Source: Paracentrotus lividus
Taxonomy: Eukaryota > Echinodermata > Echinoidea > Camarodonta > Echinidae
DNA: 64,000 nt
Assembly (NCBI GenBank): GCA_940671915.1
Contig: CALNVZ010000174.1
Location: forward strand, 76,443,480-76,507,479
Direction of reading: 5' to 3'
Shown: one piece after another, positions 12,742 to 25,300 of the stretch
Layout of the letters: each line of letters begins with the position of its first letter
How positions within the stretch are numbered: position 1 is the first letter of the stretch
Program-made: the position numbers and the translations under genes
The notes under the pieces: model-generated
What the model saw: the letters and a program-made list of their open reading frames with translations, nothing else
Database searches by the model: none
What the model was told of the DNA's origin: nothing

Positions 12742-15028
12742 TTAAAGGGGGAGTTCACCCTGGAATCTTCTTAGTTTTAAAGTATACACACGGAGAAAAT
12801 ACACAATATTTGCTAATAATGGCCAAATTGCATGTTGCTAAATAGATTTTCCTTCCTTTATACGATTGACATGCTGAAAATGACTTGAAATCTCTCAGAA
12901 TAGCTGTAAACGTTTTTAGTGTTTTTGTTAATCCGCCCCCAAATGGGCGCGCTCGGCGTGCGGAGGAGCTCCTACTTGTGACGTCACACCTTGGACAGCT
13001 CGAACAGCTAGCAGGCTTGCTGAGCTTGCGCGCGCAGCTTGATGCATGTGCATGTATGTACGTGCATATAAAGTTAACACATAGCTTGCACTGTACAAGC
13101 TTGCTATAGCTGCTGTGTCTCGGATTAATATGGCTCTTTATCACAACTGATTGCACCATTGGACAAATCATAAGGGTTGTATATCTTAGAATATCATGTT
13201 TTGAGATATTGTTAACGATTGTGATTATTTTGTAGATTTGAACTTGCCGCGATAGATTTTGAAGAGTTTGCAATCATGGTAAAAGCACGATGCCTTGCTC
13301 ATCTCTCACCGAGGGCCGTGAACGGTGCGGCCGTTGATTTGCCCATTGACATTCGAGATATATGCTTAAAATTCCACGTAAATTTATAGTGACTCATTCT
13401 TAAGAAGACTTATTCTGTGTTGAATCTATATTGATTTTAATATGATGTTTTTTATCTGAATCCCAATAAGGTTTTAGAGCAAATAAATCATTCACCGTCA
13501 TGACTTCCCAACTAACTTACACGGATTAACAATACCATCATTAGTTTGACAAGGTGTCATGTCACATTCCTCCAAAATTCCTTATTATTCGAAATCAATG
13601 GCTGAAAGACCAGAAACGTCCATAATAAAATCAGTACATATTGGAGAGACAGAATATTTAAGAATCAATTATGTAAGCATGATTTGTTTGCAATATTTAC
13701 GGTCTACTAATTTAGTTTTGCTTATTCTTACCACGCAGCGGGATACCAGTCCGCCAGGAGCGATGGAATATACAGTCGTCTCTCGTAAGACTGCTGCTTT
13801 TATCACGAATGCAAATCTGTCAAATCCATTGCAACAGGTCGAATCTACAATATTTATTTCATTCTGAACATATCTGAAACCATGAAAAAGGTCACATATA
13901 CTGTAACTGAAGAACTAAGGACTATTCCATCCGAAAGTTTGAGACGAATTATATTATAGATACGGATAAAGTATTCGGATCTGCACAATAATATAAGACT
14001 TACAAACAAATGAACATTTCAAGATTATGATACCTTACAATTAGATATATAGGAAACTGGTTATATAATGTCATAAAAAATAAAAAAAACTAAAGGTGAT
14101 TGAACAGTCCATAATGAAAACATGTCGTGCTGAGGATAGCCTATTTAATTATATCTTAATATAATGAAAGAATACATTATTGGAAAGAATACTTAATATA
14201 TAGACAAGATAGAGAACAGTCGGCAAGATATATCATTTGACCAGTTAATTAGTCGGGCCTGGGTGAAGCATGAGATAAAAAGAAAGAAGAAAGTTTGAAG
14301 AATCACAATGTGAATGTACGCAATATAGCACAGTACAGGATACGTGCATACAGTGGACACGGTACGGGTGCCCAAGGTGTGACGTCATAATCTCGACGCC
14401 CTTGCGGGGTACCGCTGAAGCCTAAAAATGAGGGCTTCTTTGAAAGGTGAATATCCCGATCTAAAAGAGATATTGCAAGGGGTTTGATTTCTGAACTCAG
14501 TAAAGATTTTCCGTTGCAGTGGTATGAGTTTGGTTGCAATCAAAAGCAGTTTTGACTCTCCAGTTGTCTACTTTAAAAAGTGTAGAAAAATAAAATAAAA
14601 ATAAGAGTGAAAGTTTGAAGAAAATCGACCCAAAATAGCGAAGTTGTAAATATTTCAAGTTTTGATTCTGTGACGTCACGTGCGAGCAGCTCTGCCATGT
14701 GTTGTGTATGTAAATTCCATAAATTTGTCTTTTCTCATGGTTATTGATAAAGGAATGGGTCGATTTGATAGAAACATGGTTATGAACATTGGTTTGATGA
14801 TATATTGATCGCACAGGTGAAATAATTAATATTCTTCTGAAAAATGACAAATTTATGGAATTTACATGACATAACACATAGGAGAGCAGCTCGCAGTTGA
14901 CGTCACAGAGTCAATACTTTAAATATTCATAACTTCGTTATTTTTTGGTCGATTTTCTTCAAACCTTCATTCATATTTTTCTGCATTTTTTAAAACCATT
15001 AAAATTCCAGGGTGAACTTCCCCTTTAA
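12742..15028. mobile_element. TTAA-flanked element, possibly a 2.3-kb composite
   Basis: The left end is TTAA then AGGGGGAGTTCACCCTGG (12746). The right end is CCAGGGTGAACTTCCCCT then TTAA (15025-15028), so the two ends are terminal inverted repeats flanked by TTAA. The right part (from about 14568) is a copy of the palindromic MITE that is complete at 33790-34287, with its own left tip missing. Either this is one longer relative of that MITE, or a 5' fragment and a 3' fragment that happen to bracket 2.3 kb. Open frames at 12755-13273 and 13559-13867 show no transposase motif. Confidence 0.45.
14568..15028. mobile_element. Palindromic TTAA MITE, left tip lost
   Basis: The inner sequence matches the complete copy at 33790-34287. 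Both arms include GTTTGAAGAAAATCGACC and a CRE, TGACGTCA (14671-14678 and 14898-14905), followed by GCGAGCAGCTCT or its complement. The right end keeps the terminal GGTGAACTTCCCCT and TTAA. Confidence 0.75.
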
Positions 15029-15215
15029 GGGGGGTTTTCAGGGGGCAGGTGAATTATTTTCGAAGGGCAGAAACTTGTCCATCGGTCTCTTTTTATGCAG
15101 CAAAAGCCTTTGCCGCATAAACATAAAAAACAAATTGACTTCGATATCCCATCCTTCGCACATTGTTCGCATGCCCCCTAAAAAAAAATCTCATTTTTGT
15201 CTCGCCCACCGGAGA

Positions 15216-15620
15216 TGAAGGCGAAACTTAGGGAACCAAATGACGTCCGTCTGTCACAAATGTTAAAGTTTATTTGCAAGACTCTTATGACACATAACTT
15301 GGCAAGTGATGGTCCAATGGCAACCAAACTTGGGTGGTAGGTGCACTAGAGGTACTATCGTGTTGCGGTGCTGTCCGCGGTCACATTGTTATATATTATT
15401 ATGGGATATATTCATGTTAATTATGGTGCCTTCAGAGGTCACATGGTGAAGTCAAATGTCATTCGGGTCAAACGTTACCTGCAACTCTTTAATGACAAAT
15501 AACTTTGCAACCGTTGCTCCCTTTCATGATGAAACTTGCAATGTTGTTGGAGGTCACATGGTGAGGTTAAAGGTCATTTGACATCAAGTATTTTATAGTT
15601 TACCTGCAAGACTTGACTTA
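15216..15620. repeat. Interspersed repeat with TCTCGCC start and AGGTCACATGGTGA phrases
   Basis: The start GTCTCGCCCACCGGAGATGAAGG is followed by repeated phrases such as GGTCACATGGTGAGG and TTGCAAGACTC. A related block lies at 51588-51828, with GTCTCGCCTGAACGAAGTTCGG and the shared tail of AAAGGTCATTTGA type. No coding potential is seen. Confidence 0.45.
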
Positions 15621-18600
15621 AGACTGCAAGAGATGAATCCTCGACCACGCGCTGTCAAAATATGTGACTGCGCCATAGCCAGATCAGAAATATATGGCAC
15701 AACTGTACATGTAGTCCCATATTTTGAGTGCATCTCTTGGCAGAATAGAATTACAGTTGAAACTTCCGTTAAAAAGAGGTCTCATGTAACCAGATTCCTG
15801 ATATTATGATAGAATTTTGCTGGTTCTTACTCTTTGTATTCTTTTTTTTTATTTTTCCCCCAATATAAAGATTCCTGATGTAAAAAGCTGAATTCTATAG
15901 TCCGAAGGACTTCTTTAAAACAAGTTGCCACTGTTTTTTCTTATCTTTGTTATCGACCTTTCCCAATCACCATAAGATAGTGTCTTCCGCAATTCAATCT
16001 CATGACTACTACAGGAATTTCCTTTAAAATGGATAGAAAGTACTGCAATAACACAAATCCATGTATGCATTTAATCAACAGAAGTTGTGTCTTTAATTCA
16101 TTAGCCATTACAATTATTATTCACAGAAACAAACATACTAGAATATGTAGAATTTACTTGTATAATATGTCAAGATTCATTACTTCAGAATTCTAGGTAT
16201 ATTGTACATTTGTTATTCAGTAATTACATGTATTTCCCCCAATGAATCTATACCATAACATAGCTTTTACTTTATCATGACACTATAATACATAGGGAGG
16301 GGATAGACGTTAACAATAACTTTCCATTATTTTATTTTCATTTACATCAATTTCTCACCTCTGAAATGGCCATAAATTTCACATTCACATCTGAAATTCG
16401 TAAATATAAATAAGCAATGATATAGAGCCAAAGTCTTTCATGGCAAAATTATCTATTCGACAAATAATTTGCATTTATCGAATTAATTAATTTGCATCGA
16501 TAGGAAACATCAAATTTCCCAATACACATCTCATGCATACCGTTTCAGTAGATTATACATATTTGATTGTTTTAGTATAATTATGTACAATGTTTTCACT
16601 CATTCTACTAAGATTTAAATGTCATCAGCTCTACAAAATTCATTCTCAGTAGCACAAATAAACCATGCTAACTTTAAACACTAAAAAATAGAAGTGGAAC
16701 CACTCTGAAAAAAAAGTTCCTTTTTCTCTCAAAATACAACTAAAACAACACAGCACTTCAACTTAATGTAAATACGTAACATAATCACCATTAATCGTCC
16801 TCTCATCACGATATCTTCATTTGTAATCCAAATGAAGGAGAAGGTCGCATAGATTTGCTAAATTTGTTATACACACACATAAAAAAATCATGGTTGGTGT
16901 TTAACCATATCTTGGAATATGATCATCCAAGCTCGTTACATTATACATATCCAGTAGCGGACGCAGCCCGATTTCATAAAATGAAAGTATCTGGCCCATG
17001 CCTAAACATAATAGAGCCGCTATTGTCCCTAGACAATTGGGCCCCGAGAAATGGATTCAATTCGGATATCGCAGATCCGAGCCTGATATCATCAACAATT
17101 TGTGAACAGTTTGCCAAATCATGTGCATAAACCAGAAAAAGAACGCCGATAAACTAATACCCTTGCAATGAAGACAAAAATAATTATTTTCATAAGTTCC
17201 TGGGATGATTTTTTTTTTTTTTTTCATGGTTGGAGTCATCACGGTTTGAAATCACACCATCATACAAGAACACAAGTACAGTTAACTCTTGTTAGAACAA
17301 AGTACTCTGGACCATGCTAATTACCACTTGTACAGTCTGTGTCAAAAAAAATGGTAGTCGGGGAAAAATATTTTAAGTATGAAATCTTTTCAAATAATGT
17401 GTGTTTGTTGTACCAAATTAAAGCCCAAAGATTTTCCTTGCTGATGCACTTTGTTCTGTATAATTTTCTTTTGTAAAACAAAAGTTATGCTAAATTTTGT
17501 GCGACAAGGAACAAATCTAAATTACACACTTCTATTGTTCTGAAGCGCCGAATTCATGGCCATTATGCGAAACCTACACAAAGGTATGGGACGGCGTGCG
17601 AAAAATGGATTTTTCTTGATTGTAGAAAACTAGTCATATCTCAAAAAGTACAGCACCAAATGTGATGAACAAAATTGCAGAAGAAATTCCGATATTCCTG
17701 CTTTATGAAAATACCAAATAATACCAGGTTGTGATTGAACTTCATACTGTAAAAAAAAATGTTTTCCGACTTTACCGTTTTATTTGACACAGACTGTATT
17801 GTGAAATCTTGTGATACTGAACATACACACATGAGCTCACATCTGAAATTGATCCAGGAAGAATCGTCTCCTAATCATGAAATCTGGTATCCATGCTTGT
17901 TACAACAGAAGTCAACTGTACATCACTGAATTGGGAGCGTTTTTTTTTTTTTTTTACCATAAATCTGCCCCCTTGCAATTACATGAGTAGAAACATAGAA
18001 AATCAAGAACATTTTTATTTGGCATCTTTGTAAATTACAATGCAAGCAGAAGAGTAATGTTCCATGATATACATGTACGTCAACTTGTAAGATAATAATT
18101 GCAGGACACATGGCTGACAGGAATAAATTTTAAAAAAGATTAATAGATCATATGAATAAGTAACTCCTTTAAACCAGAACGTTACAAATTTTTCCCCTTG
18201 TTTTGCGAATTAATGAGGGGTAATGAAAAGACGCTCTTTAATCAGGAAGCCCAGATACGAATCACAAGCTGAATTTTATTTATTTCAGAACATAGGATTT
18301 TATTTCTTAATTATTAAAAAGAAATGACGGTAAAATGTAACAAGTCAGGGCACAAAAATTAAGAGGCTGCTGTAAGGGGGGAAAATGCCTCCAAGAATTT
18401 CAGAATGACTTCAGATATATATATATTCAACTTTAAATATTCAAGCAGTCTGTTACAACTTGCTCCATATCTTACTTTTTTTCTGGCAAGGTCCTGCTGG
18501 ATAGATGGGTATTAATTCAACATATTCAATAGTTATGTGTTATTTCGTTGTTTTTTTTTCACCTGTGTAAAATAAAAATGTTTCGGCTCAAGTCGTGTAT

Positions 18601-21041
18601 AAACCCATACGATGAGTCATATGTCTTCTAAGTGATTTACAATAAATGAAGTTGATAGTCTGTAGCAAGAAAAAAAAAATATTATCTCACTTATACGACC
18701 GATGAAAATTTCTAAACATAAACCCTTTTTACTAATTGAAAAACAAAACTAAAGTTTCTATAAAATGTCTTTTTAGCTTACCACTCTCAAAGAACATTAA
18801 GCTGAAAATAAATTGAAAATTTCAGAACAAAAGTCACTAATAATATATACAATATTAAGTACCATAAATATAAACCTGACTTAATTCAAGAGGGGAAGTA
18901 CTACTAAAACAAAATAAAACAAAACTTTGTTATGTGAAAAACATGAATCTTACAAAATATAAATGTTTAAATCAATCGACTTTAACATTAAATCTACAAG
19001 GTTCCCAAAGTTGAGCATATATGATAATTCACACTCATCTAACAGGGCTGTCATAAGATGCTACAAACTATATGAAACACAAAAAAAAAATTATGTACAT
19101 TCTTTCAGTAAAATACACCCAATAGCATATATGATACATACATAAACACTAGATAAATCATGTTCCCATGTTTGCTTGCTTTTTTGTTTTTTTTTTCTTT
19201 TTGAAAAAGAAATGAAACTGAAACAAAGGACCCTGCTTGAGTATAAAATGTACGTCTCCACTTCTTTGTTAAAATAGATAGACGACGGACAGGAAATAGC
19301 TTCAAAAGCAAACTGGTTCACCGTGACCAAAGTATATCACAATATTTATGACCATATCGACTATTACCAATTTTCAATACTAGAATAGAGAACAGTCAAC
19401 ATTATTAATTTAATCAGCAATGAATTCAAGCAGAGACAAAGTCTCTGAGTATTCTTTTTTTCTTATTCAAATCTCAAAAAAATGTAAATATATCATTTTA
19501 CTCCATTTATAAATAAATTGATGATAAATGCCAATAAAACTGCCAACAATCAAAATATTTTCCGGTGCAATAATTGTTCATGCATAGATACATGTAAACG
19601 ACTAGTCTTGTATTACTCTACAATGTATCTAGAGTAGTAGTACATGTACATCAGTGTAAATGACATAAACATTAATTTTTAAACCATTTTTAGAGTAGAT
19701 ACCGTGTAACATTTATCAACAAAAATATATGATCTATCTTCAAACAAGCAGTGAAGTGCTGGTAACTACTGTATAACATGTGCATTTTAACTCAGAACTT
19801 GAGCTACACCACTGAAGTATAAAAGAAAGTCACCAAACTCACCATTAAAAAAAAAATTACTCAATGTTCACTCCATTATTATTTCCCATTACATTTCTAC
19901 ACCTAGCTAATCAGGCAATTGATTATTACATGCTCATTCGTATTGCTTTAACTTCTGGAGAATAATCTGAACTCGGTATAATCAGATAACAATGTCACAC
20001 AGGAAAACTAAAGCCAATTCATTGCCCAGATTGACAGTATTACTATACAACAAGTACAATACATGACACTACAGTTCAATCGATTTGTATGGAACATAAA
20101 AATTCACAATATAAACTTGTCAGCAGCTGTAATAAATTGCATTTTTCACGGTTCACACAACATCATTGAGTCATTATGATTAATTGATAGAGAATTCCTA
20201 ATGAGTAGTTTTTAAAGAACTACATGTATGACCATACATACCAGATTATACACCACCTGCACATTTTGGAAGTGATGTAAAATATCAATTCACATTTAAT
20301 TACAAAATTCATGTCTACTTTCACCTCACTGTTGGCAAGTGATGAAATGGATCACCACAAGTTTTACACAAAGCTATCACTTGTCAGTTTTTGCCTTCCA
20401 AGTCAATGAATCTAAAAACAACACTGATTCTATTTGTTGCCAATAGGATTCCTACAATACGATGTACATATAGATTTAGCAACCTATTATAATGGATCAC
20501 CATCTTTAATAGTGATCAATGTATGGTTTTTGAAACAATAGTCTAGCTGTCTGTTGCTATCATCCTGAACCATGTACATATCCCTGAGGAACAGGTGTTT
20601 ATGGTTGCCATGGGGACTGCTACCATTTCTCATCAGCTGAATCCTAATGCATTGATAGGAATGAAAAGGGTGCAAGAGAAGTGTACAGAATAACAAAAGG
20701 GAGAAATGTTTGGGGGAAATGGAAATGGTCCCTTCAGCCCATATCGAGCATCACATCAATGCATCTATAAATGAGAGATAATGCATGCAAATGTTCATAC
20801 CCGCAGGACAAAAAGAGAATGAAATATATAGGGTTGGGAGAAGGATGAGACAGGGTGAGATAGACAAACAAAAACAGATCAGCAAATTAATGAAGATCAG
20901 AACAAACTTTAAAATGAAGGTAATTGTAGAACTTTTTTCTGTACATACTCTTTACAGAATAATTTACAAATGAATCTTACAATGGTTACTCAATAATAAG
21001 AGTTATGGTTTCTCTCTCCTGTATCCTGCATCAAAGCAAGG
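15621..21041. other. Sparse AT-rich stretch, possible distal 3' region of the phosphatase gene
   Basis: No exon with convincing splice sites or domain is seen on either strand. Most of the sequence is AT-rich and low in recognisable repeats. It lies downstream of the PPM1 stop (22317, - strand), so part of it may be 3' UTR. I cannot place the polyadenylation site. ORFs here (for example 16002-16196, 18963-19145) are short and without domains. Confidence 0.4.
16955..17070 (-). repeat. Repeat fragment shared with 48300-48425
   Basis: On the - strand this reads GGGGCCCAATTGTCTAGGG, then GCGGCTCTATTATGTTTAGG, ending in GTCCGCTAC. The same order appears at 48320-48425 (+). The 91-residue open frame 16855-17130 overlaps this repeat and is not a gene. 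Confidence 0.6.
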
Positions 21042-21359
21042 GGTGGTATCTCACTTCGCGGAGACATCTCCGCGACGGATTCGTCTCCGCGACGGATAAA
21101 AGCATTAGAGACGTCTCCGCGACAATTTTCAAAAACTAAGACAAAACAGTTTCAAAGAACCGTCTCAAAGTTGTTTCTGGACTCATGAAACGTCGCGGAG
21201 ACGTCTCCAAGACGTTTCATCAGTCACGGAAACCACTTTGAGATGATTCTTTGAATTGCTTTGTCACAAATTTTTTTTAAATGTCACGGATACGTCTCGG
21301 AGACGTCTCCAATACATTTTATCCGTAGCGGAGACGTCTCCGCGAAGTGAGATAACACC
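21042..21359. mobile_element. MITE with GGTGGTATCTCACTTCGCGG ends (copy 1)
   Basis: The terminal inverted repeats run from GGTGGTATCTCACTTCGCGG at the left to CGCGAAGTGAGATAACACC at the right. The interior is filled with palindromic GAGACGTCTCCGCG units, giving a strong self-pairing potential. Related copies are at 40621 (interrupted) and 44835-45070. Confidence 0.8.
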
Positions 21360-22316
21360 CAAAACCACATGAAATTTTCAAGAGGTCGACTTAAAATCCT
21401 TTACCCTTAGCCCATATAGGATAAGGGAATCATAAATTTAAAAACCTCTCTCTTTTTTTCTTTTTTTTTTAAGCCGAGAGTTCCCCAAAACGACATATCA
21501 ATTTATTTCCACAACAATTGACAACTTTGATGGATTAATCTTGAACATTAATGAATTAGTGAATATAAAACACATTTTAGAATCATCTAAAGTAAGTAAC
21601 ACTCTGCATGCATCTTCTCCTGCCTCAGTCACATTTGCTAGACCCAATGCCAGACCAACATCAGGGGGTGGGATCCATATCATTCATAAAAGCAATTTCT
21701 AAGATAGATATCTGTCCCAGTGCAAAATTAATCCCCTTTTGGTTAAGTAAATCGCTATTAGCATAAGATAAACTTTAAGTTCTAATATATGAATATTCAT
21801 GTGCACCATGAATACACTAATCAGGAATATGGATTTGAGCGAAGATAGTGGGGTTGATGTGCACAAATTTTGTAATTGATAATTGATAGATGTGTGGGGT
21901 GTACTTGAAATGCGCTTTAAAAAATGAGCTTGGTGCTCGCTAAGATAGAATTAAAGTCCATGCAAAAGTCGATGCCAAAATGCAATCAGGATTGTTTTCT
22001 CTCTTAAAAGTGATTTTAATGTACATGTAAAAAGTAATCCCAATTAAAAATAGCTGGATGCATCAGTGCCAAAAACCAATATTGCAACATGTAGGATTGA
22101 TACCACCCCTAAGATCAATTCTATCCTATTTGGGATTGGTTTTAGCTGTCGGTGGAAAGCTCCTGACTAAAAATTATTTGTATCTCAAATGGGATATTAT
22201 GTGTTGGTTTAAAGTCTTTTTGTCATTGTGACTGAGGCACTACAGACTCACTCAGCTCTTCCGACAAGCAATCAAAGGGGTTTGTGAGAGGTAGAGATGA
22301 AGCACTAAGAGGAGTG

Positions 22317-25300
22317 TTACTTTGCATTGGGGCTTTTCTTAGATTGTTTAATTACCTCATCATGCTTCCTGCCGGGGTTGAGCCTGTTTAGAATTTCTTC
22401 AATGGTTCCTTTCCTGTGCACGAGAGAGAGAGAGCAAGGTAGAGCAGGGAACATACCCATGAGGGAGGAGAAATGAGTACAGAGGAAGAGGAGTGGGTGG
22501 AGAAATCAGTTCATAGGAAGAGGAAAGGAAGGTACAAATGGTAACACAAGAAGAGAGGAAATGTATGTTGACAGATTGAGAGATGATGAGATAAGAAATG
22601 GAAAAGTACAAAAACGAAATGAATCAATGTTTGCATTGGTTCTGTATACTGTATTACATGTCATTGATCAATCAACTGGCTACAAGTGTAACTCAATGGC
22701 TTATCTTAGCAATAGCAATTTCAACAATATTTTGAAAGGCTTTTATCCTGAGAAATAGAGAAAAATATAAGCATGCCTAAAATCTGAATCCACTACGCAC
22801 TGCGCATAATTTCAAAAGATCATCCGACATAGGTCAGATATATACATTGTAGTACGGTAACCAACATGCACTAAAATGCCCCATGCAAGAAATGGCATGA
22901 ACAGTTGATGATAATGTACACATCCAATTAGAGATAACTGATGAAAAGTGTTAAATATAAAAATGAACAGAGATAGGAAAGACAGGTAATGTAATGACAT
23001 TTGATTTTTCAGAAATTAAATACGCAAATATGTGCTAAACATGGAGGAATGAAAAGAACAAGTAAATGTATAATGAAAGTGCATGGAAGCAAAATACTTT
23101 TTGCATCACAAGTACCGGCTCTACCAAAGGACATAAATATGAATGTAGTTGAACACATGGATACTGATTCAGATTTTATATAGCTGAGCGCTAATCTACT
23201 CTAAAAAGCCTTTGGAAGGTACATGTAACAATCAACATCATCCACACACACAGTTGTACATAAAAAGGAAACAAATTACATGTATTTCTTAAGACAGGGC
23301 ACATAATCTACCAGCGCTTCTACATGTAGTAATCTACAGAAAATGAATAGAACGACACGTTCATCTATTGATCTCAAATTAATGTTGAATTCGTACATAA
23401 ATGGAGATACATGTATGTCCTTTTTGTAGGTAGATAATTGGTATCAAAATATCTCTGGAACAGATGAATGAAATGTATTAATTAAATGTAAATGAGCTCT
23501 TCAGTTCAATGATAATGACAGCTGATAAAAACAGCCTTTTACTTTAATTATGGAGAGAGGTACATGGAGTGGGAGAGAAGGTGAGGGGTTATAATAAATC
23601 TATCACACAGACATTGTCATGAGCTCTTGTGAATTATGGATATGTACCAATTGCAATCTAATAGAAGAGATACATGTACAGGGAGTGTACATGTTCAAAT
23701 GCGTAAGTTCAAATGCATAAATTTCTTAAGTCAATATTGAAAACCCCATTTCGAATGATGGCTCTTTTGGTGGCTGGTTGTTTGCTTTTTGGTTTCCATG
23801 ACAACAGTGTGTCTTCTTTCACCCTCAATACATTAATCATATGCAAAAGATGTAGAGTTCTTGATTAAATGTATACGCCCATATTCAAATTTATTTTATT
23901 TGATGTTTTTTCCAAGAAAAATTAAATGTGGCCAAAAGAATGCAAATTTTGCAATGTAAGCAATTTGAAGTATACGATGAGGGTATTATTATTGTTGTTA
24001 TTATTATTAAGGATGAGAGGCGGGTTGGGAGGGGGGACTTGAACCCTGAACTCACTTGGCTGCGAGGCCTCCGCCGGGGGGAAGACCTGGAATATCTGCC
24101 ATTCTAAGCACATGCATCACTAGGTCCAGCTGGGTCTGGTCACCAAAGTTTTCCATTACCTCTGCAGAAAGAGACCCACGCAATCAGCCATGATCAAAGT
24201 TACAAAATAATACAAAATAATAATAAAAATCAACACATAAAGAAAGAACAGTGAAATGGGTACATATACACATATATGGGATTTATCATGATTTTCTTGG
24301 GCATATTTAGCAGTCCCCTTCCTTGTAAGTTTACTTCACATTACAATAAAGGGTAAATAGAAAAAGAAATAATGAAACATTGTTTCTAGCCCACGCCTGC
24401 CATCCTAATGAAATATTTTTTAGTTTGTTAATGTGGTAACTCTCACTTTTAATTTTCTCAGAACGGATTCAATTAATTTGAGCAAGTAAATTGTACATAA
24501 CTGTACATTAGTTTTTCAATGAATATGTAAACAAACATTACCTGCATTTGTGGTACACTGTACAATGTACATGTAGCATTAGTGCTGGCAAATGATACCA
24601 TTAATTACTAAATGAGATAAACATATTCTGTAGACACTTTCTTACAATGCAACATTTGCCACTCAGAAGTCAATAATTAATATAAATGAGAAAATAAATA
24701 TTAAAATCACTTGACTACATGTAAATTTGATTAAAACAAAATGCAACCTAAACTTTTCTCAACTACTTTTTTTTTTTTTTATTACTTCACTAGATTTTAA
24801 TTGGTTAACCGTCAACATACATGTACATGTACATACTATGTACAATGTATTAAGAATTTTGAAAAATCTCATTTTGTTACTTGTTAATGATACAAACTGT
24901 ATTTTAGCTAATAATATAATTACATGTAGCTACAGGTACAATGTACTTTTAATGTTATGTTTGGTGTAGGATGAAAATTATAAAAATCAATAAAGGTCAT
25001 GGATACAAATTACATGTAAAAGAAGAAAAATAGTAAACACTAAAGTTTATCAATTAAATCAATTAAATTTACTACCCTGAAATTTCCTTTGAGGGTCAAT
25101 TCTATTGATGAAAATGGAATAAAGTCCTAAATCAAAGGGTAGACAACATGATCGTGTACTCTACATACAGGTACATTGTAAAAAACAAAATATTTAAGAT
25201 TTATGGGTGAAGTGATAAATGGAATGACAGTGCACATGGGTTAAAATTGTGTAGAAAAGAAATGAAAAGTTGGAAAACAGTCACCAGATGACAAAGTGCA

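Noticed and set aside
24035..24100. tRNA-like GGTTCAAGTCC on the - strand
   Set aside because: It lies just after the splice donor of a PPM1 exon, and no A box or cloverleaf can be built around it.
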